The position numbers and the translations under genes were made by a program. This document shows positions 24,806 to 34,788 of a DNA stretch of 64,000 nt, one piece after another (positions within the stretch are counted from its first letter, which is position 1; every line of letters starts with the position of its first letter). The stretch is taken from NCBI RefSeq assembly GCF_051020955.1, contig NC_135015.1:9807616-9871615 (forward strand). Direction: 5' to 3'. The DNA comes from Megalopta genalis. Taxonomy: Eukaryota; Arthropoda; Insecta; Hymenoptera; Halictidae. The notes beneath the pieces were generated by a model. The model was not told the DNA's origin and searched no databases. It saw nothing but the letters and a program-made list of their open reading frames with translations.

Positions 24806-27800
24806 TAGCCAAAATCGTATACCAGATATCAGAAAATGTTTCGTTCCGTAAAAAAGTTTAGGGATAACTTGGAAACATGAATTTGACAACTATTTATTGT
24901 AAATCTATCTTCACTTATTATTTATATGATTTATGTGATTTTCATTATTTCAATTAAATAAATATATCATTTTCAGTTTATTAAAATTATTAGTGGAATT
25001 CTGTAATTGATGCAGAATATTTTCATTTTGCATATTTATAACTAGGCTACGGTTTTGTATGCAAATTCTTATTTTCGCACTTAACTTTACGGAAAGGGAA
25101 ACGAGGGACTTTCTTTCGTTAACCAAAATAGTCCTTGCGGTAAAAATGAAATGAAAATATGCATCAGGTTTTCTTGCGTTCCAGAAATTTGCCATGGACC
25201 ATTAATGCATAACTACTATTTCTGCTGTATGCATTTTTACATGTTCAAATTGCTGGCAACGTTACAAACTATGACCCAGTTAATATTACAACTGCAAAGC
25301 GCGTTTCTAATTTTTTCGTTTCGTCCACCGGACGAAGCACCGCGCGGCTGGCAATAAGCAGCTCCAATTATGGAAATTAATTAATTTGCAAGGAGCAGAG
25401 GTCCGTTTCGACGGAAAGCGATAGCCGACGAAACTCTAAAAGCGCTCCAAATGGATTATCTGTGGACGAAAATGGTGTACACGTTTTGCTTCCGCTTCTG
25501 TGAACACTCCGACGTGACTGCAACCACTTATTTCGAATTGCCTGTAGCTGTAAACCGCTGATTGCTTCACAAACATTCATTATTTAAACTACCAATCATC
25601 TGACGTCGACGCGGAGTGCTGGAAACTGATTGAACGCGACCCCATTTTGAAGTTTTCATCTTAAATTGTATAATAGCCCTCCTATGATCCACATAAGTAT
25701 TTATATAAAAGATCTTCGTCCATTCATGCTTTCGACTTAAATTTGCGTTTGCAGCTTACTATTTTACGCTCCATTTGAGTGTTCTTCATTGCATACTTAT
25801 TTCTCAGTCAATCGTTTCCAACGCACATTTGACATCAGCCAATTTCTTTCACTCCGTAAGTTCATTTTTCTTCGTCCTCTAAATTAAACAGTCCCGCTTA
25901 ACACTAAACTTATTTACAGCCTTACAGCTCTTAAAGTGGCTAACGCGTGTTCGTTTATAGAAATAACAAGATTGAATTTATTTAGACCTTTCTCCATACT
26001 TATTACAATGTATTCTTGAGTTAAGAAATTTATTTCATTATTTTCTATGGAACAATCTTCATAATTTCAACAAGGTCAAAATGAAAAAAATCATTTGAAA
26101 TGAAAATCAGTCATTGTAACTTGTACGATAGATATAGTGTGAAGTCTGCTTAGATTCTGGATGGATTGAACTACTTCCAAAATTAATGACCGTGCAATTC
26201 TATTCATTAACGAAATCTCAAACGAACTAAAATATTTAAATTACGATGTTTATAATCAAAGAACTCACATTAAAGTATACATAAATGTTACGTTCTCCCA
26301 ATGTTTCTGGAATGCGGATTTGCTCGACTCTCAAAATATCTGGTCCATATCGCAGCATCGTTGTTTCAGCTTCCCGCCAATACCAACATCCGGACAACTG
26401 GCAGCTACGATCGGTTACACCATATCCGACGAACAATATTAAAGGACGTTAATTAATTAACAGTCATAGACATGCCGAAGATACCTCCGTGCCGATATCA
26501 TCGGCGATAACGATCAAGCTATCGCATTGTCTAAGTACCGGCGGCTTGTCAAGCGTGTCACCACTAATTGTCGCTTTCGTAGCCCCGATGTCACCGCTAA
26601 TTGCATTCCTTACTCGATTTCCATTATAGAACGACCACCGACACGTATCTCTCGACTGGAACCCCGACTACTTTCCACGCGATCCTCTGCCGATCAAGAT
26701 ACCGCGAGGGGCCGAAAGGTGTACCTTGGCGCCTAAGTGGTGTGTCCTCTCGCGTGGCCCATTGTAGCCGAACGGTTAAGTTAATCCCGTGGTTCGATCC
26801 CGCCGATAGACTCCGGGTTAAATAAGGATTACCGCGGTGACTCGACAGATTTCATAAACCAGGACCAAGGAACTGAACAGATCCGATCCTTTCGCCGTCT
26901 CTTCGCTCGTGAACCAATCGCGAACCGATCGGTCTCTCCCGAAGTGATTCCAAAATTACCGTGAAAAAAGTCTGCCCCCAGGCGAGGGAAGATTGGTTAG
27001 ATCGGTATCGGAACCAGTTAAAGCGACGTTAAAAGGCGGACTTCGTGACGGGACAGCTCGAGTGTCGGGACCGATCATCCTCTCTGCGACCTTGCATTAA
27101 TATAGACGAATTTGTATTTAACAATGTTGACTGCTGTGTCATCTGTGACCTGGAATTGAAACGTTCGCCTTTTAAGCGGTACGCGACGCGGGGCTTGACA
27201 CCTGGGGAAGTGCCGTTCTTGTTATCTCGCAACGACTTGCACTATCCTTGTGAATTCATGGGAACGACTATACTGAACATAAACGCAATGTAGAAAATCA
27301 TCTGAAATAAGACATTTGAGAATGGTGTAAAAAAGAATTCTCGATTTTACTGTTTCCAAGAATACGGTAGTTTTCATCGGCAATGTGAATTACCATATTA
27401 ACGAAGCGCCTGAATATTTACATACATGCATGTATTTTAACGAGAAAACAATTTATAAATTGCTGCAAAAATCTGACGATTTTCCTGCTAACATCACTTC
27501 ATAGTTTTCATGCACATTAGTAAACTGCGTGTTTACGCATCGTTGGCAAATATACGAAATTATGAAGTTATGATATTACATGGTAAATTTAACAAAAATT
27601 CTTTTTGTATAAACTATTAGAATTCGCACTTTATTCGTCGGAGGTCATTCCCTACAGCCATTAGATCAACGTTTGCGCCATTTTGTAACTGCAAAGATAC
27701 TTCCGTGATCAATTATTATACACATATATTTACACGGGCACATGTTGTATTAAAAATCAGGCAACACTCCGATGAACTTGGTCTTGTTATACTTAAACCT

Positions 27801-27942
27801 TTACATTTTCAATGATTAGAATCTCGTCGATTGTAATAATTTCTTAGAAGGAGAGTATCTACATTTACGTTAGTGCTTAAATATTAACTATTAGAGAACA
27901 GAATTTTATTCCGACATTAAAGAACGAAATAAACACCATTAC

Positions 27943-28028
27943 TTAACACATTGAGTACCACATATGTCACATATGGGTGACAATATAATCTTTGACCAGT
28001 TTTTAAATATGCGCTATTAACGGGTTAA
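27943..28028. repeat. short TTAA-bounded inverted-end sequence
   Basis: The left end TTAACACATTGAGTACCACA and, from the other strand, the right end TTAACCCGTTAATAGCGCA are similar, 86 bp apart. Inside are CACATATG repeats. It may be a very short piggyBac-like MITE, or the similarity may be chance. Confidence 0.3.
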
Positions 28029-28502
28029 CAAGTTATTAGAATCTCCATCACGAGTCAGACTCGCCAAACTACGGCTAGAGGTAAAAAGATTAATACGATC
28101 TAGTCATTTCTGTATCTCAATAATACTAGTGTTAATCATTTTGGTAATTAAACATAAATTCTTTGATTCTCCCTACCACATCTGAAACTTTACCCACCCG
28201 CTTCTATTGTAATGGCCGGAAAGTCAGCGCATTAACCCTATCTCGGGGTTCACCGGTAAAATCAATACTCGGAGGGCTTGAAAGAAGCAATCTTCCGTCA
28301 GGTATTCCGCTAACGAACAGCAAAGTAGTTGTAACGTCACGATCACGGAAGGACATTCGCAACGTCATTGAAAGTTTGTTACTGACTGAATCGTCCCGAC
28401 TACAACCACTCCTCTTGATTGCCTCGAAACTAGCTGCGAGACGAAAGACAGGGATTGCGATGTCGATGCTGGATTCAATTTTGTCTCTTGCTAAGGCCGA
28501 GT

Positions 28503-28562
28503 CGTGGTTAGGCTGCGAATATCGGCTAAGGCAAGTCTCTCGTGGTTAGGCTACGGATATCG
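28503..28562. repeat. 22-bp direct repeat
   Basis: GTGGTTAGGCTGCGAATATC and GTGGTTAGGCTACGGATATC occur 38 bp apart. The function is unknown. Confidence 0.7.
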
Positions 28563-29232
28563 GACCCTCCGAGGCCAGCTGAAGCCCCTGCCCCACAATT
28601 GCGGTTTATAACTGGTCCAAAGGGTGAGTTTATAACTTGTCCTCTCTCCAGCCTCGGCTCAATTCCTGCCGACAATGAACAATTCTCTTTTGATTTTTTG
28701 TCACCCAGCCACAAATGACACGACGAGAAACTACTTTCACCAGGGGTCGCCGAAATTAACAGGCTATTTCACGGTGCTAATTGTAACAAATAGCAGGAAT
28801 CGTCAGATCCTATCGATCACTAAGCGCCTTTTGTGCATGGCCACCCTTCTAGCCATGATTGCCAAAGACAGTTTAGCCTAGTTTCTTAAGAAATTGAAAC
28901 GTAAACGTTTCGGTATACTGATCGATCCATTTATATGTATAACTACACGGAGAATTGTCGTCGCTGTAATCGATGCCTAACCGGAATTAGCGATCCGTGC
29001 TTTGTAATTATTTTATGATCACACGGTATGTGGCCGGGTCTACGGTTATACCGCAATTGACGCACGAGATTTGTTCTTGGAAGACGAGGCGATAAACGTC
29101 TAAGATAAACATAAAAATTGTCTAACAAGTTAATTGTAAGAAACAAAGAATATATCTTCTCTTTAAATAAATTTCATAAGTCGCGGATGATATGAAAATA
29201 TTTCGAAATTCATTCAATGTCTTTAGAGTTTT

Positions 29233-29261
29233 GTGTGTGTGTGTGTGTGCGTGTGTGTGTC
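29233..29261. repeat. (TG)n microsatellite
   Basis: A GT/TG run of about 14 units with one interruption (GC). Confidence 0.9.
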
Positions 29262-29264
29262 CTT

Positions 29265-29310
29265 GACCTTGTCATTCTTGTCAAAAATGCATAAAATCCA
29301 CTGTCCAGTC
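29265..29310. mobile_element. solo MITE end, GACTGCGGAT family
   Basis: TTCTTGTCAAAAATGCATAA followed by AATCCACTGTCCAGTC matches the right end of the MITE family. I could not find its left partner; it may have been overrun by the adjacent TG repeat. Confidence 0.4.
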
Positions 29311-29806
29311 ATAAGAAAGCATGCTACTAACAATAAAGAAATTTCATATTACTTTTATATTAATTTGTGATTTATATACGTTGCATATTTTCAAAAACTC
29401 AAGTTTAAGCAAACAATTTTACTTAATTAATGCATAAAAGTGTTGACCTATTAAATCAAAAAAACGTGACATTTTATTTACTGTCGTTTCCTACCGTAAT
29501 ACGACAAAATTCATTTCATTACGATTGGAACCATAGCCGCGTAGATGTGAATAAAACATGTTTGAAAAGTCGTAAAACTGTGAATAAAAAGCATTAAATG
29601 AAACCGTGTAAAACGATACTCATGATTTTAATTGCAGTAAAAGGTCATAAAGATTTTAAAAAATATGCGTTACGGTATTAAAAGAAATCGCATCTGTGTG
29701 ATATGTCATTAAATGCACATTCGAGTAGACGTAACCCATTTTCCAGACTTCATCATATTGTATATTAAACTGGAAAATAATGCGAAAGCGCGTTCTGAAA
29801 TTCAAC

Positions 29807-30016
29807 TACAGTAAATTCTCCCTAATTGACGTTTAGCTTGGAAACAAAAATGGACAATATGGGAAGAAGAGCTGCGATTATTCCAGCCTTGCGGCTCGTT
29901 TTTATAGTTGTTGACAATCGGTAACTATAAAAACAAGCCTCAAGGCTCGTATAATCGTATCTCCTGTTCCCAAATTGTACATTTTTGTGCGCGTCAATTA
30001 GGGAGAATTTACTGTA
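29807..30016. mobile_element. palindromic MITE with AATTGACG ends, copy B
   Basis: A 206-bp element between TA dinucleotides with ends CAGTAAATTCTCCCTAATTG and TCAATTAGGGAGAATTTACT. It shares the interior of copy A (14964-15152), including TTGACAATCGGTAACTATAA and the GCCTTGCGGCTCG arm pairing with the CAAGGCTCG arm. It keeps an extra ~20 bp of the outer arm that copy A has lost, and its TIRs are better preserved. It could form a long hairpin. Confidence 0.8.
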
Positions 30017-30320
30017 TATCTTCCTAATCAATGAATTATCAAATACTTTTACTAATGCTTTAAAAGGCTATCGGGAATTCTTCGTGCAATTTATAGTGAA
30101 TATTGAATAAACTGCTCGTCTCTGTGAAATCAAAATTTTTCGAATAGTTAATGATAGTTAAGACCATGAGAACGGTTCGGAGGATCTTAACAGAATCAGC
30201 AAAAAGATCATTTCAACTCACCAGATAAGAGGACAGAAATACTTCTGCTCGAGAAGTCGTCTTTGCCGTGCTGGCGTGTAGATAACCGTCACATATTACG
30301 TTCTCTTTTCTATGTGTACG

Positions 30321-30378
<58 letters not shown>

Positions 30379-30711
30379 GTATCTATGTATTCGTACACTT
30401 TCACTTTCTTATACGGATTTACGCGTTCATTCTTCATGCTAAGCAAATCGAAGAACAACCGAATATACGAAATAAATCAATCAATTTATTTATCGAATAT
30501 TTATTAGCCAACGTGAAATTATTAACGTATCAATTTATGTTTCGTATAATTATTACAAATTGTACGTCAAACGGCATATCATCACAATTTCAGGATTCGA
30601 TGCAATACGTTACGTGGTAGCGTCAAAGCGATATTATTAATTACACAGAATAATTATAAAAGTGCGCTGGTGTGACATACAACACTCGGCAGTAACATAA
30701 AGCTTCCAACA
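30017..30711. other. non-coding stretch with microsatellite
   Basis: AT-rich flank of the retrotransposon insertion. Nothing was recognised apart from the CT repeat listed separately. Confidence 0.5.
30326..30374. repeat. (CT)n microsatellite
   Basis: A perfect CT/TC run of about 24 units. Confidence 0.95.
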
Positions 30712-30724
30712 GCGTTTCAGTGGT
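30712..30724. repeat. outer target-site duplication (older insertion)
   Basis: GCGTTTCAGTGGT matches 11 of 13 positions of GCGGCTCAGTGGT, found at 30956-30968 and 36471-36483. It directly precedes the first poly-T tract. I read it as the decayed left duplication made by the older, truncated insertion. Confidence 0.65.
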
Positions 30725-30955
30725 TTTTTTTTTTTTTTTTTTTTTTTTAAAGTGAGTTTATTTATCTCATTACAGTCATAATATACACAGCATAATCCTA
30801 CTTAAAAATACTGTTAACATTAATAATAAAAATTTATTTATAGCTATTAGTTATCAACTAGGGTAAACTCTATAGCTAGCTGTAATAATATAATATGATT
30901 TAGGCACGTTCTTAGGGCGAGAGATTTATGTGTCATCAGTCTTATATCGATAAAA
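30725..30955 (-). mobile_element. 5'-truncated older copy of the retrotransposon
   Basis: A 25-nt poly-T tract (the poly-A tail seen from the other strand) is followed by about 205 bp matching the 3' end of the full element at 30990-31195. I count about 14-15 differences, roughly 7%, plus small indels. The match ends at ATATCGATA, where the sequence changes directly to the GCGGCTCAGTGGT duplication. This is therefore a 5'-truncated insertion of a related element, in the same orientation and at the same target nucleotide as the full-length one. Confidence 0.8.
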
Positions 30956-30968
30956 GCGGCTCAGTGGT
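30956..30968. repeat. 13-bp target-site duplication, left copy (tRNA-Pro 5' end)
   Basis: GCGGCTCAGTGGT is identical to 36471-36483. The last 11 bases are the first 11 nt of the tRNA-Pro gene at 36473. It lies between the truncated copy and the poly-T of the full element, so it serves as the right duplication of the older insertion and the left duplication of the younger one. Confidence 0.85.
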
Positions 30969-31473
30969 TTTTTTTTTTTTTTTTTTTTTAAAAAGTAAGT
31001 TTATTTATCTCGTTACAGTCATAATATACACAGCATAATCCTACTTAAAAAAATACTGTTAACATTAATAATAACAAAATTTATTTATAGCTATTAGTTA
31101 TCTACTAGGATAAACTCTATAGCTATCTGTAATGATATAATATGATTTAGGACGTTCTTATGGCGAGAGATTTAAATGTTGTCAGTCATATATCGATAGT
31201 TGTTGGTGAAAGAAAAGGAGAGTCTTAGAAAAACTTTTACCATCTATCTTAATATTACTTAGGCTACTTAAAAAATAAATAAATAAATAAATAGGGTAGT
31301 AGGTGTGGAGTGAGGAGTTGGGATGGGTGGGTTAGGGTTCGGAGGATCTAATTACAAGGGAACTTAAAACTAATGTTGCTGTTAAGCATTTAGCGCTATG
31401 TAGAAATTGTGTACAGGTTTTAAGACGATCACTGGTGACTAATGACCTTTGTTTTAACGGAACTTAGTCTATT

Positions 31474-34400
31474 TTATCGCTTTTTGCGGGTTCTTCTGCG
31501 TAGTTCGTCGATGTGCCTGGCGTCATTAGCTAGCCAGGTGTAGTCTTTGTTTAATCTATCCCTGTCCATTTTGTCCTTGATAGAGAGTGCTGTTGAGTAG
31601 TTGGATTGGTCACGTCTGTATTTGTTGTCGTCTAGGTTGATTTTCTTATTGGCTGAGTGTCTAATCCTATGGTAGATTATGGGTAGGTTGTGTTGGTCCT
31701 GGATTAATCCTTTATGGTCACAAAAGAGGAACAGCTCTGGGGCTATGTATCCTGAGCTTAACTTGTCGGGGGTCGTCTCTTCGTCCGTTTTCAATATGTC
31801 TATTAATATTTGATTTTTGGTGTGACCAATTCTGCTGAAGTACTTTCGAGTGAGTTTTAGGATGAAGCAGTCTATTCTTGGGATATCGGCTATTGTGTAT
31901 ATTTTAATATTGCTGATTCTTTTGGTGTAGTTTGAATCTGCTGTTCTATATCGGCCGAGGCATGTTCTTAGGCACGATCTTTCAAATCTCCTTGTTTTTT
32001 CTAAAATTGTTGGCCCGGTGTTCCAGAAAATGGGTGCGGCATACGTTAGTATGGGTCTGACTAACAATTGGTAGCAGATGAGCTTGGCTTTTGTGGAAAG
32101 GTTTTTGTTATGGAACAGTCTTGAGTTGGCTTTGAAGGCTTTTCTGGCTTTGTCTAGTTGCGTGATGTGGTGTTTGTTTAATCTTAAGAGATGATCTAGT
32201 TGTACTCCTAGATATTTTACTAGCTTTTTTTGGGGGATTTCGACCGTTTCGTTAGTGTGAGTGTTTTTAGCTGTGATTGATGCTTTTTCTATCTTTGTTA
32301 CGTTTGAGTATTTTATTTGTTTTACCGGTCTACGGAAGAATATTAGTTCACTTTTGGTGGGATTAATTCTCAGGTTCCAGTTTTTGTAGTAGTCAGTAAT
32401 GTGATTCAGTGTTATTTGGAGTGAGTTTTCGATTTGTCCTACGTCCGTGCCAGCTTTGTAGATTATTAAGTCGTCTGCGTAGGCTATCGAGTGTAGTCTG
32501 TCTGCAGTGTTGAGGCCGAATTCGTTTATAATTTCGCTATTATATATGTTGAAGAGTATTGGTGATGTTACTGTTCCTTGTTGTAGGCCTTCTGAGATTT
32601 GGAACGTGGTGGTAGACATTTTCGTTCCGTCCCATGTGCGGAACGTTTTTCCTTTAATCATGTTTGATATTAGTAGGATTAGTCCTGCTGGAAATTTGTA
32701 TTTGTCGAGTTTATGGATTAGACCATTGTGCCATACTGAATCAAATGCTTTTTCGAGATCTAGCAATATTGCCCCCACTGTCAGTCCGTTGTGTAGGTAA
32801 TTGTTGAGGTCAGAAGTTAATTTGTGGATTGCGTGTGTGGTAGATAGTTTATTCTTAAATCCGAATTGATTATTTGGTATAATATTGTGTGCAGTTATGT
32901 GTTTCATCAGGTTTTGTTTGATTATTTTTTCAAAAATTTTACTGATGTTCGCAGTGAGACTAATGGGTCTGTAGTTTTGTGGCTCTTCTGGGTTTTTACC
33001 TTTTTTTAGAATCGGAAGTATCTTTGCTTGTTTCCATCTGTTTGGGTAATAGGCGTGGTTAATTGCGTTATTGAAGAGTATTGTGTACTCTGTTATGATG
33101 GTTGTCGGTAGATTTTTTATGGCAATTGATGGGATATTGTCCAGACCTGATGAAGTCTTATTATTTAGTTTTTTTATAATTTCGCATACTTCACTGTATG
33201 AGATGAAATGGCTGGTTACGTTATCCAGGAGTACTGGTCTGTGAGCTGGGTTAGTGTCTGTGAATGTTGTAAATGTTGCCTTTGTATCAGTCATTCTTTT
33301 TGCTATTTTGCTGTATCTGTCTGTTGTTTCGTCTGCCAGTCTTTTGGTGGTTGTATTGGTGTTGGTGTATCTTGGTGAGTTTATTCTTTCCAGATACTTT
33401 CCTATTATCTCGAGTTTAGTAATCGGGTCTGTAATGTAAAGTTCGTTGTTGTCGGTCCTGTCTGGTAAACTTTTCGCTATTTCTTTGTTAAATTCGTTTT
33501 TGTTGATATCAAGTCTGAGGTTTTCGATGTTAGTGTGTTTTTGCGGTCTCAGTATCCTGTTAATGGTCGGGAAAAATTCATTGGCGTCCTTGAAGTTTAT
33601 ATTTTTGATGATGGAGGCCCAGTATGCGGTTGCTGCTTTGGAGATTTCGATGTGGAGTTTTTTATTGAGTATTTTTATTGTCCGTTTAATTCTGTTCGTC
33701 TCCTGTCTGCTGTGCTTGCTCGGGCTTTGGTACCTGATGTAATGCAACCTCGATATTAGGCAAGACTTTGCCGCGTGTAGTTTATTAGTGTTGTTGCTGA
33801 TGTATTTTTGATAATAGTTTGTCTTGCTATATTTATTTGATGGGACTATTTCTTTAATTGTTTTTGTGATAAGCAGTTCGAGGTAGTTGATGCCTTCGTC
33901 TATTTCATTTATTGTGAGATTCCTATTATCCGGTAGTTTATTATTTAGGTGCTTATCGGCCCGTTTAGCGAATTTTCGCCAATTAGTTTTTTTATAGTTG
34001 TATGAGTGGGGTTTCGGAGGAGTTGGTGTTAATCCATGGAACAGTGTGGTTGGTTCTATTGCGAATGTTAGAGCATTATGATCGCTGTCGTATGGGTTTG
34101 TTTTTATTTTGTTGTTGATGAGGTTCAGAATTTCTAGTCTGCTGTCTGTTATGCAGTAGTCTAGGAAAGAGTTTGCTTTGGTGTACGTAGGGTTGGCAGC
34201 TGCGTAGATTGTTGTTTTGTGTGAAATGCAGTTGTCGCTCTCCCATTGTAGTAATCGTCTGCCTCTGTCGTTCGTGTTTGAGTCACCCCAGTGTGTATTT
34301 CTGGCGTTTATGTCGCCGGCTATGATGAAGTAATTGTTTTCGTTGTCCAGATGAAAGTCTTTGAAAAGTTGTTCGAACTCTATTATGAATGTGTTTTTTG

Positions 34401-34788
34401 TGGATTGTGGGGCGTATATGCTGAATATGAGTAATGTTTTTTTCGAGTTTACTATTATTTTTATCACTGTGTATTCTATGATTCTATTTTTTTTTGAGTT
34501 TGGGTATGTGACCATAGTGTAATTGATGGTGTTTTTTATAGCTATTGCAGTGCCTCCGCCTCTCGAGTTTGGAGCTCTGTCTGTCCTAATTATGTCGTAG
34601 TTGTCTAGTTTCAGTTTGTGTTTGTTGTTCAGTTTGGTTTCTGAGATAAGTATGATTTCGTGTTTGTAAGCTTCGATATATTTTTGTAAGTCTAGTCTTT
34701 TCTTGATTGTGCACAGTGAATTTACGTTTATCGCTGAAATTTTGATTGGGTTGCTGGTGGTTGTGTGATCCATTACTCGATTGTCCAT
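31474..34788 (-). CDS. non-LTR retrotransposon ORF2: endonuclease and reverse transcriptase
   Basis: A protein of 1104 residues that cuts target DNA and copies the element RNA at the nick (target-primed reverse transcription). Residues ~15-240 form an APE-type endonuclease, with NVNS (21-24), SETK (Glu50), SIYAP (Tyr125), GDINARNTHWGD (Asp159, Asn161), SFLDY (Asp210) and SDH (Asp236, His237). All expected catalytic positions are present. The reverse transcriptase follows: NYRPISL, LLDLEKAFDSV (Asp677) and YADD (770-773). A C-terminal region with KYLGVQLD and TYAAPIFW is typical of Jockey-type ORF2. No RNase H and no clear terminal zinc knuckle are seen. The frame overlaps ORF1 by 16 nt. A second ATG (34773) sits in a UAAUG overlap with the ORF1 stop and may be the real start, five residues later. 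The frame is intact. Confidence 0.95.
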   Translation of the reverse strand: MDNRVMDHTTTSNPIKISAINVNSLCTIKKRLDLQKYIEAYKHEIILISETKLNNKHKLKLDNYDIIRTDRAPNSRGGGTAIAIKNTINYTMVTYPNSKKNRIIEYTVIKIIVNSKKTLLIFSIYAPQSTKNTFIIEFEQLFKDFHLDNENNYFIIAGDINARNTHWGDSNTNDRGRRLLQWESDNCISHKTTIYAAANPTYTKANSFLDYCITDSRLEILNLINNKIKTNPYDSDHNALTFAIEPTTLFHGLTPTPPKPHSYNYKKTNWRKFAKRADKHLNNKLPDNRNLTINEIDEGINYLELLITKTIKEIVPSNKYSKTNYYQKYISNNTNKLHAAKSCLISRLHYIRYQSPSKHSRQETNRIKRTIKILNKKLHIEISKAATAYWASIIKNINFKDANEFFPTINRILRPQKHTNIENLRLDINKNEFNKEIAKSLPDRTDNNELYITDPITKLEIIGKYLERINSPRYTNTNTTTKRLADETTDRYSKIAKRMTDTKATFTTFTDTNPAHRPVLLDNVTSHFISYSEVCEIIKKLNNKTSSGLDNIPSIAIKNLPTTIITEYTILFNNAINHAYYPNRWKQAKILPILKKGKNPEEPQNYRPISLTANISKIFEKIIKQNLMKHITAHNIIPNNQFGFKNKLSTTHAIHKLTSDLNNYLHNGLTVGAILLDLEKAFDSVWHNGLIHKLDKYKFPAGLILLISNMIKGKTFRTWDGTKMSTTTFQISEGLQQGTVTSPILFNIYNSEIINEFGLNTADRLHSIAYADDLIIYKAGTDVGQIENSLQITLNHITDYYKNWNLRINPTKSELIFFRRPVKQIKYSNVTKIEKASITAKNTHTNETVEIPQKKLVKYLGVQLDHLLRLNKHHITQLDKARKAFKANSRLFHNKNLSTKAKLICYQLLVRPILTYAAPIFWNTGPTILEKTRRFERSCLRTCLGRYRTADSNYTKRISNIKIYTIADIPRIDCFILKLTRKYFSRIGHTKNQILIDILKTDEETTPDKLSSGYIAPELFLFCDHKGLIQDQHNLPIIYHRIRHSANKKINLDDNKYRRDQSNYSTALSIKDKMDRDRLNKDYTWLANDARHIDELRRRTRKKR
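34771..34775 (-). promoter_or_regulatory. UAAUG stop/start overlap between ORF1 and ORF2
   Basis: The ORF1 stop TAA and an in-frame ORF2 ATG share one A (TAATG on the minus strand). UAAUG junctions are known to drive coupled termination and reinitiation in some two-ORF retrotransposons, such as silkworm SART1. An upstream ORF2-frame ATG at 34788 also exists, so the mechanism here is inferred. Confidence 0.6.

Larger units (their letters stand above)
24806..29225. other. non-coding stretch
   Basis: No supported gene. It holds a solo MITE-like end at about 25043-25080 (CTACGGTTTTGTATGC). GC-richer blocks lie at about 26.45-27.25 and 28.2-28.75 kb, with short unrecognised frames; the longest is a 128-codon frame at 28163-28549 without a known motif. 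Two short repeats are listed separately. Confidence 0.4.

Noticed and set aside
26752..26812. tRNA-like sequence with an A-box-like TAGCCGAACGG and a B-box-like GGTTCGATCCC
   Set aside because: The boxes are only about 17 nt apart, too close for a tRNA, and no acceptor or anticodon stem can be formed. Chance or a heavily deleted tRNA-derived fragment.
28163..28549. 128-codon open frame on the plus strand
   Set aside because: No domain, low-complexity Ser/Leu composition, and the 3' part lies in a short direct repeat.
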